The notes under the pieces are model-generated. The model did no database searches. It worked only from the letters and a program-made list of their open reading frames with translations, and was not told the DNA's origin. Of a stretch of DNA of 64,000 bases, positions 16,561 to 26,600 are shown one piece after another. The stretch spans positions 17,247-81,246 of the forward strand of contig JABLXQ010000027.1 of the NCBI GenBank assembly GCA_013178375.1, in the 5' to 3' direction. The stretch's first letter is position 1; the number at the start of each line of letters is the position of its first letter. Position numbers and translations under genes: made by a program. The stretch comes from Gammaproteobacteria bacterium. Its GTDB lineage: Bacteria > Pseudomonadota > Gammaproteobacteria > Pseudomonadales > Ketobacteraceae.

Positions 16561-16947
16561 ATGTCTATTGAAACCAATGTCAAAGAGACCATTGCCCGTG
16601 CCCAGAAAGCCAGCTCGATGCCAACTGCACCTGCATCAGGTAAAGCGGTGCCCGGCCAACCGAACCTGTCTGGTGAGCTGAACAATTTTATCCAGGATAT
16701 CGAGGATCTGATCAAGGAAGCGACTTCGCTCACCGGTGAAGAACTGGTTCAGGTAAAGGCGCGATTGCATGCGCGGGTTGCCGAAGCGCGAGAATCCGTG
16801 GAAGAACTGGGTGGCGAGATTGCCGAGCAGGCCCGCAAGGGTGTCGCAGCGACCAATGAATATGTGCATCACCAGCCGTGGCAGGCGATTGGTGCAGGTG
16901 CGGCAGTGGGTTTGCTGGTCGGGTACATGTTGGCACGTCGTCAATGA
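16561..16947 (+). CDS. DUF883/YqjD-ElaB-type membrane-anchored protein
   Basis: A 128-aa protein with an amphipathic N-terminal half (LNNFIQDIEDLIKEATSLTG) and a coiled-coil middle. A single C-terminal membrane helix (PWQAIGAGAAVGLLVGYMLARR) follows, ending in Arg. This layout is diagnostic of the YqjD/ElaB family, which in E. coli is stress-induced, inner-membrane and ribosome-binding. It is the first gene of a three-gene operon in the E. coli yqjD-yqjE-yqjK order, with only three bases to the next gene. Confidence 0.88.
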   Translation: MSIETNVKETIARAQKASSMPTAPASGKAVPGQPNLSGELNNFIQDIEDLIKEATSLTGEELVQVKARLHARVAEARESVEELGGEIAEQARKGVAATNEYVHHQPWQAIGAGAAVGLLVGYMLARRQ

Positions 16948-16950
16948 TCC

Positions 16951-17394
16951 GTGCCTCTGGCTGACATGAAAGAAACGCCGATCGAGGAACATTCGCAGGC
17001 ACCGGATGCCGTCAAATTCAGCGTGCTGGATATCGTGCGTATCTTGCGTTCCGCAGGTGGCCCGCTGTTCACCCAGACTGTGCTGCATGCGCAACTGGCG
17101 CGAGTGGAATGGGCGGAGGAAAGAAGCCGTCTGTTGCGAATGCTGCTGGTTGCGTTGCTGGGTTTTGCCTGTCTGCTGTGCGCTCTGTTGTTTGCCGGCA
17201 CACTGGTGCTGGCGCTGAGCTGGGATACCGGCTTCCGCATTCCGGCGCTGATGACGCTGATCCTGCTGTTCGCGTTGGGCGTTCGCCTTGCCTGGCAGCG
17301 ATTGCAGTTGTTGGCAGCGCAGGGCGAACGGGCATTTGCGGCGACACGGGAAGAAATTGCAGCCGATATCGCGCTGCTCAGGAGCAAGTTGTAG
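16951..17394 (+). CDS. YqjE-type phage-holin-superfamily membrane protein
   Basis: A 147-aa protein with two membrane helices (about 65-90: LLVALLGFACLLCALLFAG; about 98-118: ALMTLILLFALGVRLAW) and a helical cytoplasmic tail. It matches the YqjE/DUF1469 layout and sits in the expected place after the DUF883 gene. GTG 16951 is used; ATG 16966 is equally possible. No biochemical role is known to me beyond its conserved partnership with YqjD-like proteins. Confidence 0.78.
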   Translation: MPLADMKETPIEEHSQAPDAVKFSVLDIVRILRSAGGPLFTQTVLHAQLARVEWAEERSRLLRMLLVALLGFACLLCALLFAGTLVLALSWDTGFRIPALMTLILLFALGVRLAWQRLQLLAAQGERAFAATREEIAADIALLRSKL

Positions 17395-17407
17395 GCAGGA
17401 AAATACT

Positions 17408-17767
17408 ATGACGCCAGTCGATGATGATGTACCTCCGCTCAATCAAAACTCCCTTGCCGGTCAACGGCGGGCGCTGCGCCAGAAATTGCGCTCGCAGCGC
17501 CAGCTGATTGCACACCGGATCGATCCCGAGCCCACAGCCAGCAGCGAATTTCCGCGCAGTATGACGATGCGCTTTCTGTTGCGCCGGCGCGTGCTGGTGG
17601 CCAGGGTGCTGCTGGAACTGTTGACCGTGCTGATGGGTGCGCGGCTGCTGAAATCGGTAACCACTGCATTGTTGCTGGCCAGAGTGTTGCTTTCTGCTCC
17701 GGGCGGAACTGCGCGGCCTGGATTGCCGGCGCCGTCGATGCCGGATAATTCGATTGTCTTTAAATGA
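17408..17767 (+). CDS. YqjK-like small basic protein
   Basis: A 119-aa protein, third in the operon. An Arg/Gln-rich start (RRALRQKLRSQRQLIAHRI) is followed by a basic hydrophobic segment (FLLRRRVLVARVLLELLTVLMGARLL). Sequence similarity to YqjK is weak to the eye; the assignment leans on position. The frame is open from 17288, but ATG 17408 starts just after the yqjE-like stop and fits the operon. Confidence 0.6.
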   Translation: MTPVDDDVPPLNQNSLAGQRRALRQKLRSQRQLIAHRIDPEPTASSEFPRSMTMRFLLRRRVLVARVLLELLTVLMGARLLKSVTTALLLARVLLSAPGGTARPGLPAPSMPDNSIVFK

Positions 17768-17834
17768 GCATTCTCGAATAGGCCTGGTTAAACAGGCATC
17801 CTCACGTAATCGCTTTCAAACCAAGGATATTCCC

Positions 17835-18872
17835 ATGCAAATCGGCATGATCGGCCTGGGCAGAATGGGCGCCAACATGGTCCGACGTTTGTTGCGTGAT
17901 GATCACCAGTGTGTGGTCTTCAACCGTTCGCCCAAGGCAGTAAAGGAACTGGAGCAGGAAGGTGCGAAAGGCGCCACATCGCTGGCGGATCTGGTGCGAC
18001 AACTGCAGCCGCCGCGAGCGATCTGGATGATGGTGCCGGTGGCGCTGGTGGAACAACTGATTGCCGATATTGCGCCACTGCTGGCGCCCGGCGACATTCT
18101 GGTTGACGGTGGCAATTCCTGGTACGGGGACGACATCCGCCGCGCCGGCGAACTGGCTGCGCGCCAGATTCATTACATCGATTGTGGTACCAGTGGTGGT
18201 GTATTCGGACTGGAGCGCGGTTACTGCCTGATGATTGGCGGTGAGCTGAATGCTGTGCAGCAGCTTGATCCGGTGTTCAGAACATTGGCACCCGGCATCG
18301 GCGATATTGCTCGCACGCCGGGGCGAATGGATATTGGCAAAGATATCGGCAAGCACGGTGGCAGCACCGCCGAACAGGGTTATCTGCACTGTGGCCCCAG
18401 CGGCGCCGGTCACTTTGTGAAAATGGTGCACAACGGTATTGAGTACGGCCTGATGGCGGCCTATGCCGAGGGCATGGATATTCTGCGTCATGCCAATGCC
18501 GGCAAAAACGAACACAGCGCCGATGCGGAGACGACACCGTTGCGCAATCCGGCACATTTCCAGTACGAGCTGGACCTGCGCGAGATTGCGGAAGTCTGGC
18601 GGCGGGGCAGTGTGATCTCTTCCTGGCTGCTGGATCTGACGGCGGCGGCTCTGGCGAAAGACCCGGTACTGGAAACGTTCGATGGCCGGGTATCGGATTC
18701 CGGCGAGGGCCGCTGGACCATTCAGGCCGCCATCGACACATCGGTACCGGCACCCGTGCTCAGTGCGGCTTTGTATTCACGTTTCTCGTCCCGGGGCGAA
18801 GCTGATTTCGCCAACCGGTTGCTGTCGGCCATGCGGTTTGAATTCGGCGGGCACGTCGAGAAACCGAAATAA
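17835..18872 (+). CDS. gnd: 6-phosphogluconate dehydrogenase, decarboxylating (short type)
   Basis: A 345-aa enzyme oxidising 6-phosphogluconate to ribulose 5-phosphate and CO2. The N-terminal Rossmann motif is MQIGMIGLGRMGANMVRRL. The substrate signature lies in IDCGTSGGVFGLERGYCLMI, and the catalytic Lys in SGAGHFVKMVHNGIEYG (about residue 195). The short length fits the NAD-linked GndA/YqeC-like branch, not the 470-aa NADP form. ATG 17835 opens directly on the Rossmann motif. It is followed 25 bases later by the phosphoketolase remnant, both in pentose-phosphate metabolism. Confidence 0.9.
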   Translation: MQIGMIGLGRMGANMVRRLLRDDHQCVVFNRSPKAVKELEQEGAKGATSLADLVRQLQPPRAIWMMVPVALVEQLIADIAPLLAPGDILVDGGNSWYGDDIRRAGELAARQIHYIDCGTSGGVFGLERGYCLMIGGELNAVQQLDPVFRTLAPGIGDIARTPGRMDIGKDIGKHGGSTAEQGYLHCGPSGAGHFVKMVHNGIEYGLMAAYAEGMDILRHANAGKNEHSADAETTPLRNPAHFQYELDLREIAEVWRRGSVISSWLLDLTAAALAKDPVLETFDGRVSDSGEGRWTIQAAIDTSVPAPVLSAALYSRFSSRGEADFANRLLSAMRFEFGGHVEKPK

Positions 18873-18897
18873 GATAGAACCCGAAAAGGATTTAACC

Positions 18898-20103
18898 ATG
18901 TCAAACCAGTCCCCCTATTGGGTAGAAGGCAGCAGTATTGCAGGCGATCCTGGTTTGTTGCAGCAGCGCACGTCTGCCAGTCTGGGTGCCGTGATTACGG
19001 GACGCCGCCGGATGCAGGCAGGCGCTCGCCGTGATGCAGGCGCGTTGTCGCAGGATCTGCAATTACCGGATTTGCACGATTACGCCGTGCGGGTGACGCA
19101 GCCCGGTGTGGTGGCGGGGGAGGCCGCCCGCATTCAGGGCGAATTCGTGCACGATGCGATCGAGTCCAATCCCTCCCGTCTCCAGGATTTCAATCTGCAC
19201 CAACCCCAATCAAGTCATGCTTCGATTGACAGGAATGCTCCTTTTCTGGTGGTGCGGCCAGGCTGTGCGGCGGAAGCGGAGCCGGTCTATCTGCCGCCCG
19301 ATGTCAACACGCTGCTGTGTGTGACGGAACAGTGCCTGCTCAGCCGCAATGTTGGCAGTGTCATTGTGGCGGGCAACCAGCCGTTGCCGCAGTGGCTCGA
19401 CATGGATGCGGCCATCAGTCACTGTGCAGCGGGTATTGGTATCTGGCACTGGGCGAGCAACGATGCCGGCTCTGAACCGGATGTGGTGATGGCCTGTTGC
19501 GGTGATGTGCCGACGCTGGAAACCCTGGCGGCGGTGGAGATATTGCGACAGCTCTTTCCGGCGCTGAAAATTCGCGTGGTCAACGTGGTGGATTTGCGGA
19601 CCCTGCAAACCAGGGGTGAACATCCCCGCGGACTGACCGATGACGAATTTGATGCGCTGTTCACCCGGGACAAACCCATTGAGTTTGCCTTCAATGGCAA
19701 CCCGGCGCTGATTCACCAGCTTGTTTACCGTCGCACCAGTCAGGATAACCTGCAGGTGCGTGGCTACAGGGTGGATGCCACTACGAGCACGCCGTTCGAC
19801 ATGGCGGTGCAGAACGGCGTGGACCGCTTTCATCTGGCGGGGGAAGTCATTGATCGCCTGCCTCAGCTGCAGGAATTCGCTGCCGGTGCCCGCCGGTTTA
19901 TCCGCGAGCGGCTGGCGGAACACCGGCGCCATATCAGGGAATACGGCGAGGACATGCCGCAGATTCGGGAGTGGACCTGGGGCAGTGGGTGCGTCGTTAC
20001 AGCTGCAGCGCTGCATCCGCCAGCGTCGCCGGTGGATTCACCTGCCGGGGTGACACGGCATTCCACAGCGCGATCACCGGCACTTCGGGATAATGCGGAT
20101 TGA
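18898..20103 (+). pseudogene. Phosphoketolase remnant lacking the TPP domain
   Basis: A 401-codon frame starting MSNQSPYWVEG with a good ribosome site (AAAGGAT). Residues about 35-95 (GRRRMQAG, LPDLHDYAVRV) and 128-360 (VYLPPDVNTLL, VIVAGNQPLPQW, MACCGDVPTLETL, YRRTSQDNLQVRGY, EDMPQIREWTW) match the middle and C-terminal parts of xylulose-5-phosphate/fructose-6-phosphate phosphoketolase. The roughly 400-residue N-terminal TPP-binding domain is absent, as are about 100 residues between positions 100 and 128. The usual stop after REWTW is missing, so the frame runs about 41 codons on, over the 3' end of the opposite gene. It cannot be an active phosphoketolase, although the frame is intact. Confidence 0.8.
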
Positions 20104-20647
20104 ACGTGAGAATGCTGATCGATGCCGTGGCCAGCGGAAAATGCGCTGCGGCTGTCAGCGGTAGACCGATCCAGCGCACCGCTAACGCACTGCCGAAATG
20201 ACCGTGGGAAAATAGCGCGACGTTGCCGTGATGCGTGCGCAGACGCGCGATCTGCCGGTCGGCGCGCTCGACTACCTGCTCCGGCGTTTCACCCTGCGGG
20301 CAACCATCCTGATACAGATTCCAGTCCGGCATTTGGCGCCGGATATCCACTGAACGTTTGCCTTCGTAATCGCCGTAATCCCATTCCGCCAGATCCGGCT
20401 CGATCTCGGCCAGCTTGCCCAGTTTGGCCAGCCGGCAGGTCTGACGTGCGCGCTGGCGCGGACTGGTGAACACATGGGTGAACGGAATGGCGACCAGACG
20501 TTGCGCTATTTCCAGCGCTTCGGATTCACCGTTCGCTGTCAGCGCCACATCGGTGTGGCCGGTGAGGCGGCGGTTCATCGCCCACTCGGTTTCACCGTGG
20601 CGGATCAGATAAATGCGAACCGGCGTGACGATGTTGGAGACGCTCAT
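19997..20647 (-). CDS. Histidine phosphatase (phosphoglycerate-mutase-like)
   Basis: A 216-aa protein with IYLIRHGETEWAMNRRLTGHTD (catalytic His in RHG), FTSPRQRARQTC, LAEWDYGDYEG and a second His in ALFSHGHFGSALAVRW. These are the histidine-phosphatase signatures. The substrate may be a sugar phosphate, such as a bisphosphate, but sequence does not decide. Its ATG overlaps the stop of the glucan synthase by four bases, so it is the last gene of that operon. The 3' end overlaps the extended tail of the phosphoketolase remnant by 107 bases. Confidence 0.88.
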   Translation of the reverse strand: MSVSNIVTPVRIYLIRHGETEWAMNRRLTGHTDVALTANGESEALEIAQRLVAIPFTHVFTSPRQRARQTCRLAKLGKLAEIEPDLAEWDYGDYEGKRSVDIRRQMPDWNLYQDGCPQGETPEQVVERADRQIARLRTHHGNVALFSHGHFGSALAVRWIGLPLTAAAHFPLATASISILTFNPHYPEVPVIALWNAVSPRQVNPPATLADAALQL

Positions 20648-23600
20648 GGAGTTGTCCTCGCCAGTGCGGCATTGTGTTCTTTGTGCGGCAGGATCGGAGC
20701 AGGTGCGGCGCGCCGCAGAAAAATTTCCACCTGATGTTCCTGCAGGTCATCCACCAGCGGAATGCACGGCGGCTCCAGTTCCACCCCATCGAGTTTCATT
20801 TTGTCGCCACTCACGTCAGCATCAGCCGGCAACTGCGTCACCACAATCCGGTAACCGGTGCTGCCAAAGCGGTAATTGATTGAATAGGTGTTCCAGCTTT
20901 CCGGCAGGCAGGGATTGATGCGCAGGTTGTTGGCTTCCCGCGACAGCCCCAGCAGCGATTCCAGCATCAGCCGGTAAAACCAGCCGGCCGATCCAGTGTA
21001 CCAGGTCCAGCCGCCGCGACCGGTGTGCGGTGCAACGCCGTAGACATCCGCCGCCACCACATAGGGTTCGGCCTTGTAGATCGCCACATCCTGCAGATCG
21101 CGGCCGTGGTTGAGGGGATTGATCAGGTCCATCAACTCCCACGCGCGGCGGCTGTCGTTCTGCGCGGCGAAGGCCATGGCAGCCCAGACGGCGGCGTGGG
21201 TGTACTGGCCGCCGTTTTCGCGCACGCCGGGCACATAGCCCTTGATGTAGCCGGGGTTCATGGCGGATTTGTCGAACGGCGGGTCCAGCAGCTGGATCAG
21301 TTTGTGGTCGCGCCGTACCAGATGCTCATCAAGGGAATTCATCGCTATGCGGGAACGTTCGGTATCACCCGCGCCCGACAGCACCGACCAGCTTTGGGCG
21401 ATGGAATCGATCGCGCATTCGGGATTGATGGCGGACCCGAGTGGTGTGCCATCGTCGAACCAGGCGCGGCGATACCAGGCGCCGTCCCAGGCGTGCTGCG
21501 CCAGATTCGCGCGCAGTTTTTCCGCTTCCAGTGTGCAGCGTTCGGCAAATGCCGGATCGGCGTGCAGGCGCGCCAGTTCGGCGAAGCCCTGCAAAACCTG
21601 ATACAGGAAAAATCCCAGCCAGACGCTTTCGCCCTTGCCGTGGATGCCCACCAGATTCATGCCGTCGTTCCAGTCGCCGGAGCCCATCAGCGGCAATCCT
21701 TTTTCGCCAAAACGCAGGCCATGTTGAATGGCGCGCACGCAATGCTGGTACAGCGTGGCGGTTTCGTTGCTGGAGACGGGCAGATCGTAGTAGGACTCTT
21801 CGTCCTCATTCAGCGCGCGGCCGTCGATAAATGGAACGGTTTCGTCCAGCACGCCCATGTCGCCGGTGCCCAGTACATAGCGGCAGGTGGCCAGCGGCAG
21901 CCACAGATAATCGTCCGAGCAGCGGGTGCGCACGCCGCGCCCGACGGGCGGGTGCCACCAGTGTTGCACGTCGCCCTGCGGATACTGGCGTCCGGCGCAG
22001 TGCAGCAGATGCTGGCGCAACAGATCCGGCTGCGCATGCATCAGTGCCATTGCATCCTGCAACTGATCGCGGAAACCGAAAGCGCCACCGGATTGGTAGA
22101 AACCGCTGCGGGCCCAGAAGCGACAGGCCAGGGTCTGGTACACCAGCCAGCCATTGGTCAGCAGGTTGAGGGATTCGTTGGGCGTTTCCACCTGTACCGC
22201 GCCCAGGGTTGTTTGCCAGTACTGCTGCACATTTCCCAGCGCGGCGCGGGCCGTGCCTGATCGCCGCAGCCGTTGCGCCAGTGCGCGGGTCTGTTCCAGA
22301 TCGCGCCCGGCACCCAGCCGGAAAATAATGTCGCGCTCCTGGCCGTCCGCCAGTTCGAACGGCACCTGGATCGCGCCACAGGGATCGTGTGCTGCGCCGA
22401 GCCGTCCCGACAGCCGTGCCCGCGTCATCGCATCGGGGCGGCGTAGCGTACCGTTGCGGCCGAGGAATTCGGTGCGGTCGCCGGTGAGTGTGCGTGACAG
22501 GTCGTCCACATCGAAGAACGCGACTCGTCCGCCAAATTCGGTGTGGTAGGCGTTGCGGGCAAACAGCGCGCCGCTGCTGGCATCGATTTCGGTAACCACG
22601 TGCAGCGCTGATTTCGGTCGCAAATCGCCGAGTATCCATTCCACATAACCGGTGGCCGACAAGCGCCGCGAGCGGCCGGAATGGTTGCGTACTTTCAGCA
22701 CCGAGAATTTCACCGCGTCGTGCAGATCCACATACACGCACAGCTCCGACTGGATGCCGCCTTCGCTGTGTTCGAAAACGCTGTAGCCGAAACCGTGGCG
22801 GCTGACATAGGGTGTGGCGCCGCGGCTGGGCATGGGGCTGGGCGACCAGAAATAGCCGGTGTCTTCGTCGCGCAGGTAGAAGGCTTCGCCGCCGGATGCG
22901 CCGACGGTGTCTTCGCTCCAGGGGGTCAGGCGGAATTCGTGGGCGTTCTCGCTCCAGGTGTAGGCGAGGCCGCTTTCAGCCACCACGCTGCCGAATTGCG
23001 CGTTCGCCAGCACATTCACCCAGGGCAGCGGGGTCTGGTTTTCCAGCGTGGTGGTGATGACGTATTCGCGGCCGTCGGCGCTGAATCCACCAAGGCCGTT
23101 GTTCAGGCGCAGATCCTGTCGCAACTGTTTGGGCGCGGAGGCCGGTTGCAGCCGGTGAGTGCGGGTGGTGACCAGCCGTGCCACGCGTTTTTCCGCCAGC
23201 AGACGCCGGATCACCTGTTCCGCCAGCGTGCCGCGATTGTCGGTGATGATCACCCGCGCGACTGCTTGCAACAGAATGCGATCCTCACTGGAAATCTGTT
23301 CGGCGGAGCGCACGAAAATGCCACCAGGACGATCGATGGCGTTGGCTTCGGTGCCGGTGGCGATCAGCCCCATGATCTGGTCCTGCAGACGCTGGCGATA
23401 GCCGACGTGATCTTCGTTCCAGATCACCAGATCCACCACCAGCCCTTTCAGGCGCCAGTAGGCGTGGCACTGGATCAGTTGCCGCGCCAGTTCGATGTGA
23501 TCGCTGCTGCCGATTTTCAGCAGCACGATGGGCAGGTCGCCGGAAATCGCATAGCCCCACAGGCCGGACTGGCCGCGCCGGTTTTGCATCAGCACGCTGG

Positions 23601-26600
23601 ATTCGGCGCGCAGGGCGGCATTGGCGTAAAGAATGGAACCTGCGAGGCGGCGATAAAGACGGGCGTCGGCTTCGCTGGCGTTGATCTGGCGCAGGGTGAT
23701 GCCGCTGTGGGTCCAGGCCAGATCGAGCACGCGGTCGGCCAGATGGCGGTCCTGGTATTTGCCGATCAGCGCGAGGCAGGCTTCGCGGCTGTCGGCCATG
23801 CCGGTGACCAGATCCAGTGTGGCGCCGTGATCGGCATCGAGAGTGATCGGGCAGCGCAGGGCGACGATGGGATCGAGCACCGAACCCTGGCTGGCCGATA
23901 GATCGCCGGATTCGTTCAGGACGCGGGGTGACACCAGCGTGCGGCCACGGCCGATGAAACGCATGCGGTCGGTCTCGGCGGACATGGTGCCGATGCTGAC
24001 GCCTTCGTCATTGCCATGCACCGCCAGCAACTGAAACATCCAGGGTGACTTGTCGTCGATGGAGCGGGGCCGCCGTGTGCACAGAATTGCGTTGCCGCCG
24101 GGCAGGATTTCCGTCTGCACGAACAGGTTGCCGAACGACGGCTGCGTCATGTCGGCCGCCGGCAGCGCCAGCACCGCTTCCGCATAACTGGTGAGATCCA
24201 GCGTGCGACGATTGCGTGAGCGGTTGGTGATGCGCACCCGGCGCAGTTCGATGTCATCTTCCGGCGACACCACGATTTCGGAATAGGTTTCGATATCATG
24301 ATCGCGGCGCCGGTATTCGGCGCGACCTTCGGAAAACAGCGCGCTGTACGATTGCGCCTTTTTGAGTGTGGGCTGATGCGCGGCGGACCAGAATTCGCCG
24401 CTGCCGGTGTCGCGCACATACAGGAAGGTGCCCCAGTTGTCGCAGGTGGCATCTTCGCGCCAGCGGGTGACCGCCAGATCTTTCCAGCGACTGTAGCCAC
24501 CGCCCGCGTTGGTGAGCATGACGTGGTAGCGACCGTTCGACAGCAGATGCACTTCCGGTGTGGGCGTGTCGGCGCCGATGGGCGCGTGAATGGAAATTTC
24601 CGCCTCGTCGAACAACGCGCCGCCTTCGGCAAGCTCGTCGATGTGCGGCTGGAACACCGAGGTTTTCGGCACCCGTTCCTGCAGCAGCAACAACGCGGAC
24701 TGGAACAGCGGATCGGATTCGAAACGCCGCTGCATGGGCCGGTCGAGCAGACGATACGCGAGCGCCAGCAGACTCATGCCCTGGTGGTGGGCCATGAACG
24801 AACGCACTACCACGCTGGACTGTCCGCGCGGCAATCGCGCTGGTGTGTAGTCGACGGCTTCATACAGGCCGTAGTGGCCTTCCATCCCGTTTGCCGCCAA
24901 CCGTTGCAGATTGGTGCAGGCGGCTTCCGGCGCCACCATCAAGGCCAGTGCTGAGGCATAGGGCGCAATCACCAGATCCTCCGCCAGCCCGCGCTTGAGG
25001 CCGAGTCCCGGCACACCAAAAGCGTGGTACTGGTAATTGAGACTGGCATCCACCGTGTTGTAGCCGGATTCCGATACGCCCCAGGGCACCGAGCGCTGGT
25101 TGCCGTATGCAATCTGCCGCGTCACGGCGGCCCGGCAAGTCTGATCCAGCAACGTGCCGGTGTAGGTGGGCATCACCAGCATCGGCATCAGGTATTCGAA
25201 CATCGAGCCGCTCCACGAAACCAGCACCGGTTCGCCGCCCGCCGTGGTGAGCAGGCGGCTGAGCGCAAACCAGCTTTCCTGCGGCAATTTGCCCTGGGCA
25301 ATGGCGACGAAACTGCACAGGCGCGCTTCCGATGCCAGCAGATCGTAGAAACTGGTATCACGGCGCAGGTCGTCGACGTTGTAGCCGATGGCCAGCAGAT
25401 GCCGCGTGTTGTCGTAGAGAAATTCGTATTCCATCGCCGCGAATCCGAACGCCTGCTGTGCCAGCTGTTCGGCGTGGGCGATGCGATGGGTGGCGTGTTC
25501 GGTGCTGGTCTGGGTGAGTTCGTGCAGTGCGCTCAGCCAGGTGGTTTCGTCGGCTGTCACCGGTGCGGCTGTTGCGGGCGATTGCAGGCGTGCGTCGATG
25601 GCGGCCAGTTGCGCGGCGTTGCGTTTTATCAGCTCGCGTAAATTTGGAATGTCGGTGTCGTTCGCAAAAAGACTCAGGCTGACGGGAGTGGCAGGCAGGG
25701 ACAGCCAGGGCGCGAGAAAACGCAGTTCTTCCAGCGCGGAATGACATTGCTGCTGCAGGTCGTCGGCCCAGATGCGGGCGTCGGTGTCGGGCGCGAGGCT
25801 GGCAGCCAGTTCACCGGCGCTGCGTGTCATTGGCGCCAGTTGCTGCACAACGGCTGCAAGATTGGTGGGTGGTTGCGCGCAGGCAGCGATCAGCAGCGCG
25901 CGCAGCTGCTGGAGTGCGTTTTGTGTCGTCGCTGCAGTGGTGCTGTTTGATACGGCGTTGAGAACAGCGATGGCGTCCGCCAGAATATCCAGCGTGGTGA
26001 GCAGCCCTGCAAACAGGAGCGGGTGCAGGATTTTCTGCTCCGGCAGATCCAGCAGCGCCACCCGCAAGGTCAGCAGATGCCCCGCCAGATTGCCGCTGTC
26101 CACCGACGAGATGTAGCGCGGATGCAGCGGTTTCAGTGTCAGCGTGTCATACCAGTTGTAGAAATGGCCGCGGTGCCGTTCCAGCTGGTCGAGGGTGTGA
26201 AAGCAGTTCGCGGTGCGTTGCAGCAGCGTGCCCGCCGGAATAAAACCAAAATCGCAGGCGGACACATTGGCCAGCAGCGACATGCCGATATTGGTGGGCG
26301 AGGTGCGGTGGGCAATGACCGGTCCGGGGTGTTCCTGAAAATTATCCGGCACCAGCCAGTTATCGGTGGCGCCCGCGAAATGTTCGAAGAAGGCCCAGGA
26401 TTTGCGTGCGATGCGCTGCAGAAAACGGGTTTGCTCGGCGTTCAGTTTTGCTTCGCGATCCGGTTGCGGCAGGCTCAGCCACCAGGCGACGGCGGGAGAA
26501 AAAAACCAGAGCACCAGGATCGGCGTGGCTATCAACAGGCCCGGTTGCGACAATGGTTGTAACAGCGGTTGCGACAATGGATGCAAACTCGGGAACAGCA

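Noticed and set aside
21025..22260. Plus-strand frame of 411 codons inside the glucan synthase gene
   Set aside because: It is antisense to strongly conserved GH94 sequence and shows no domain of its own.
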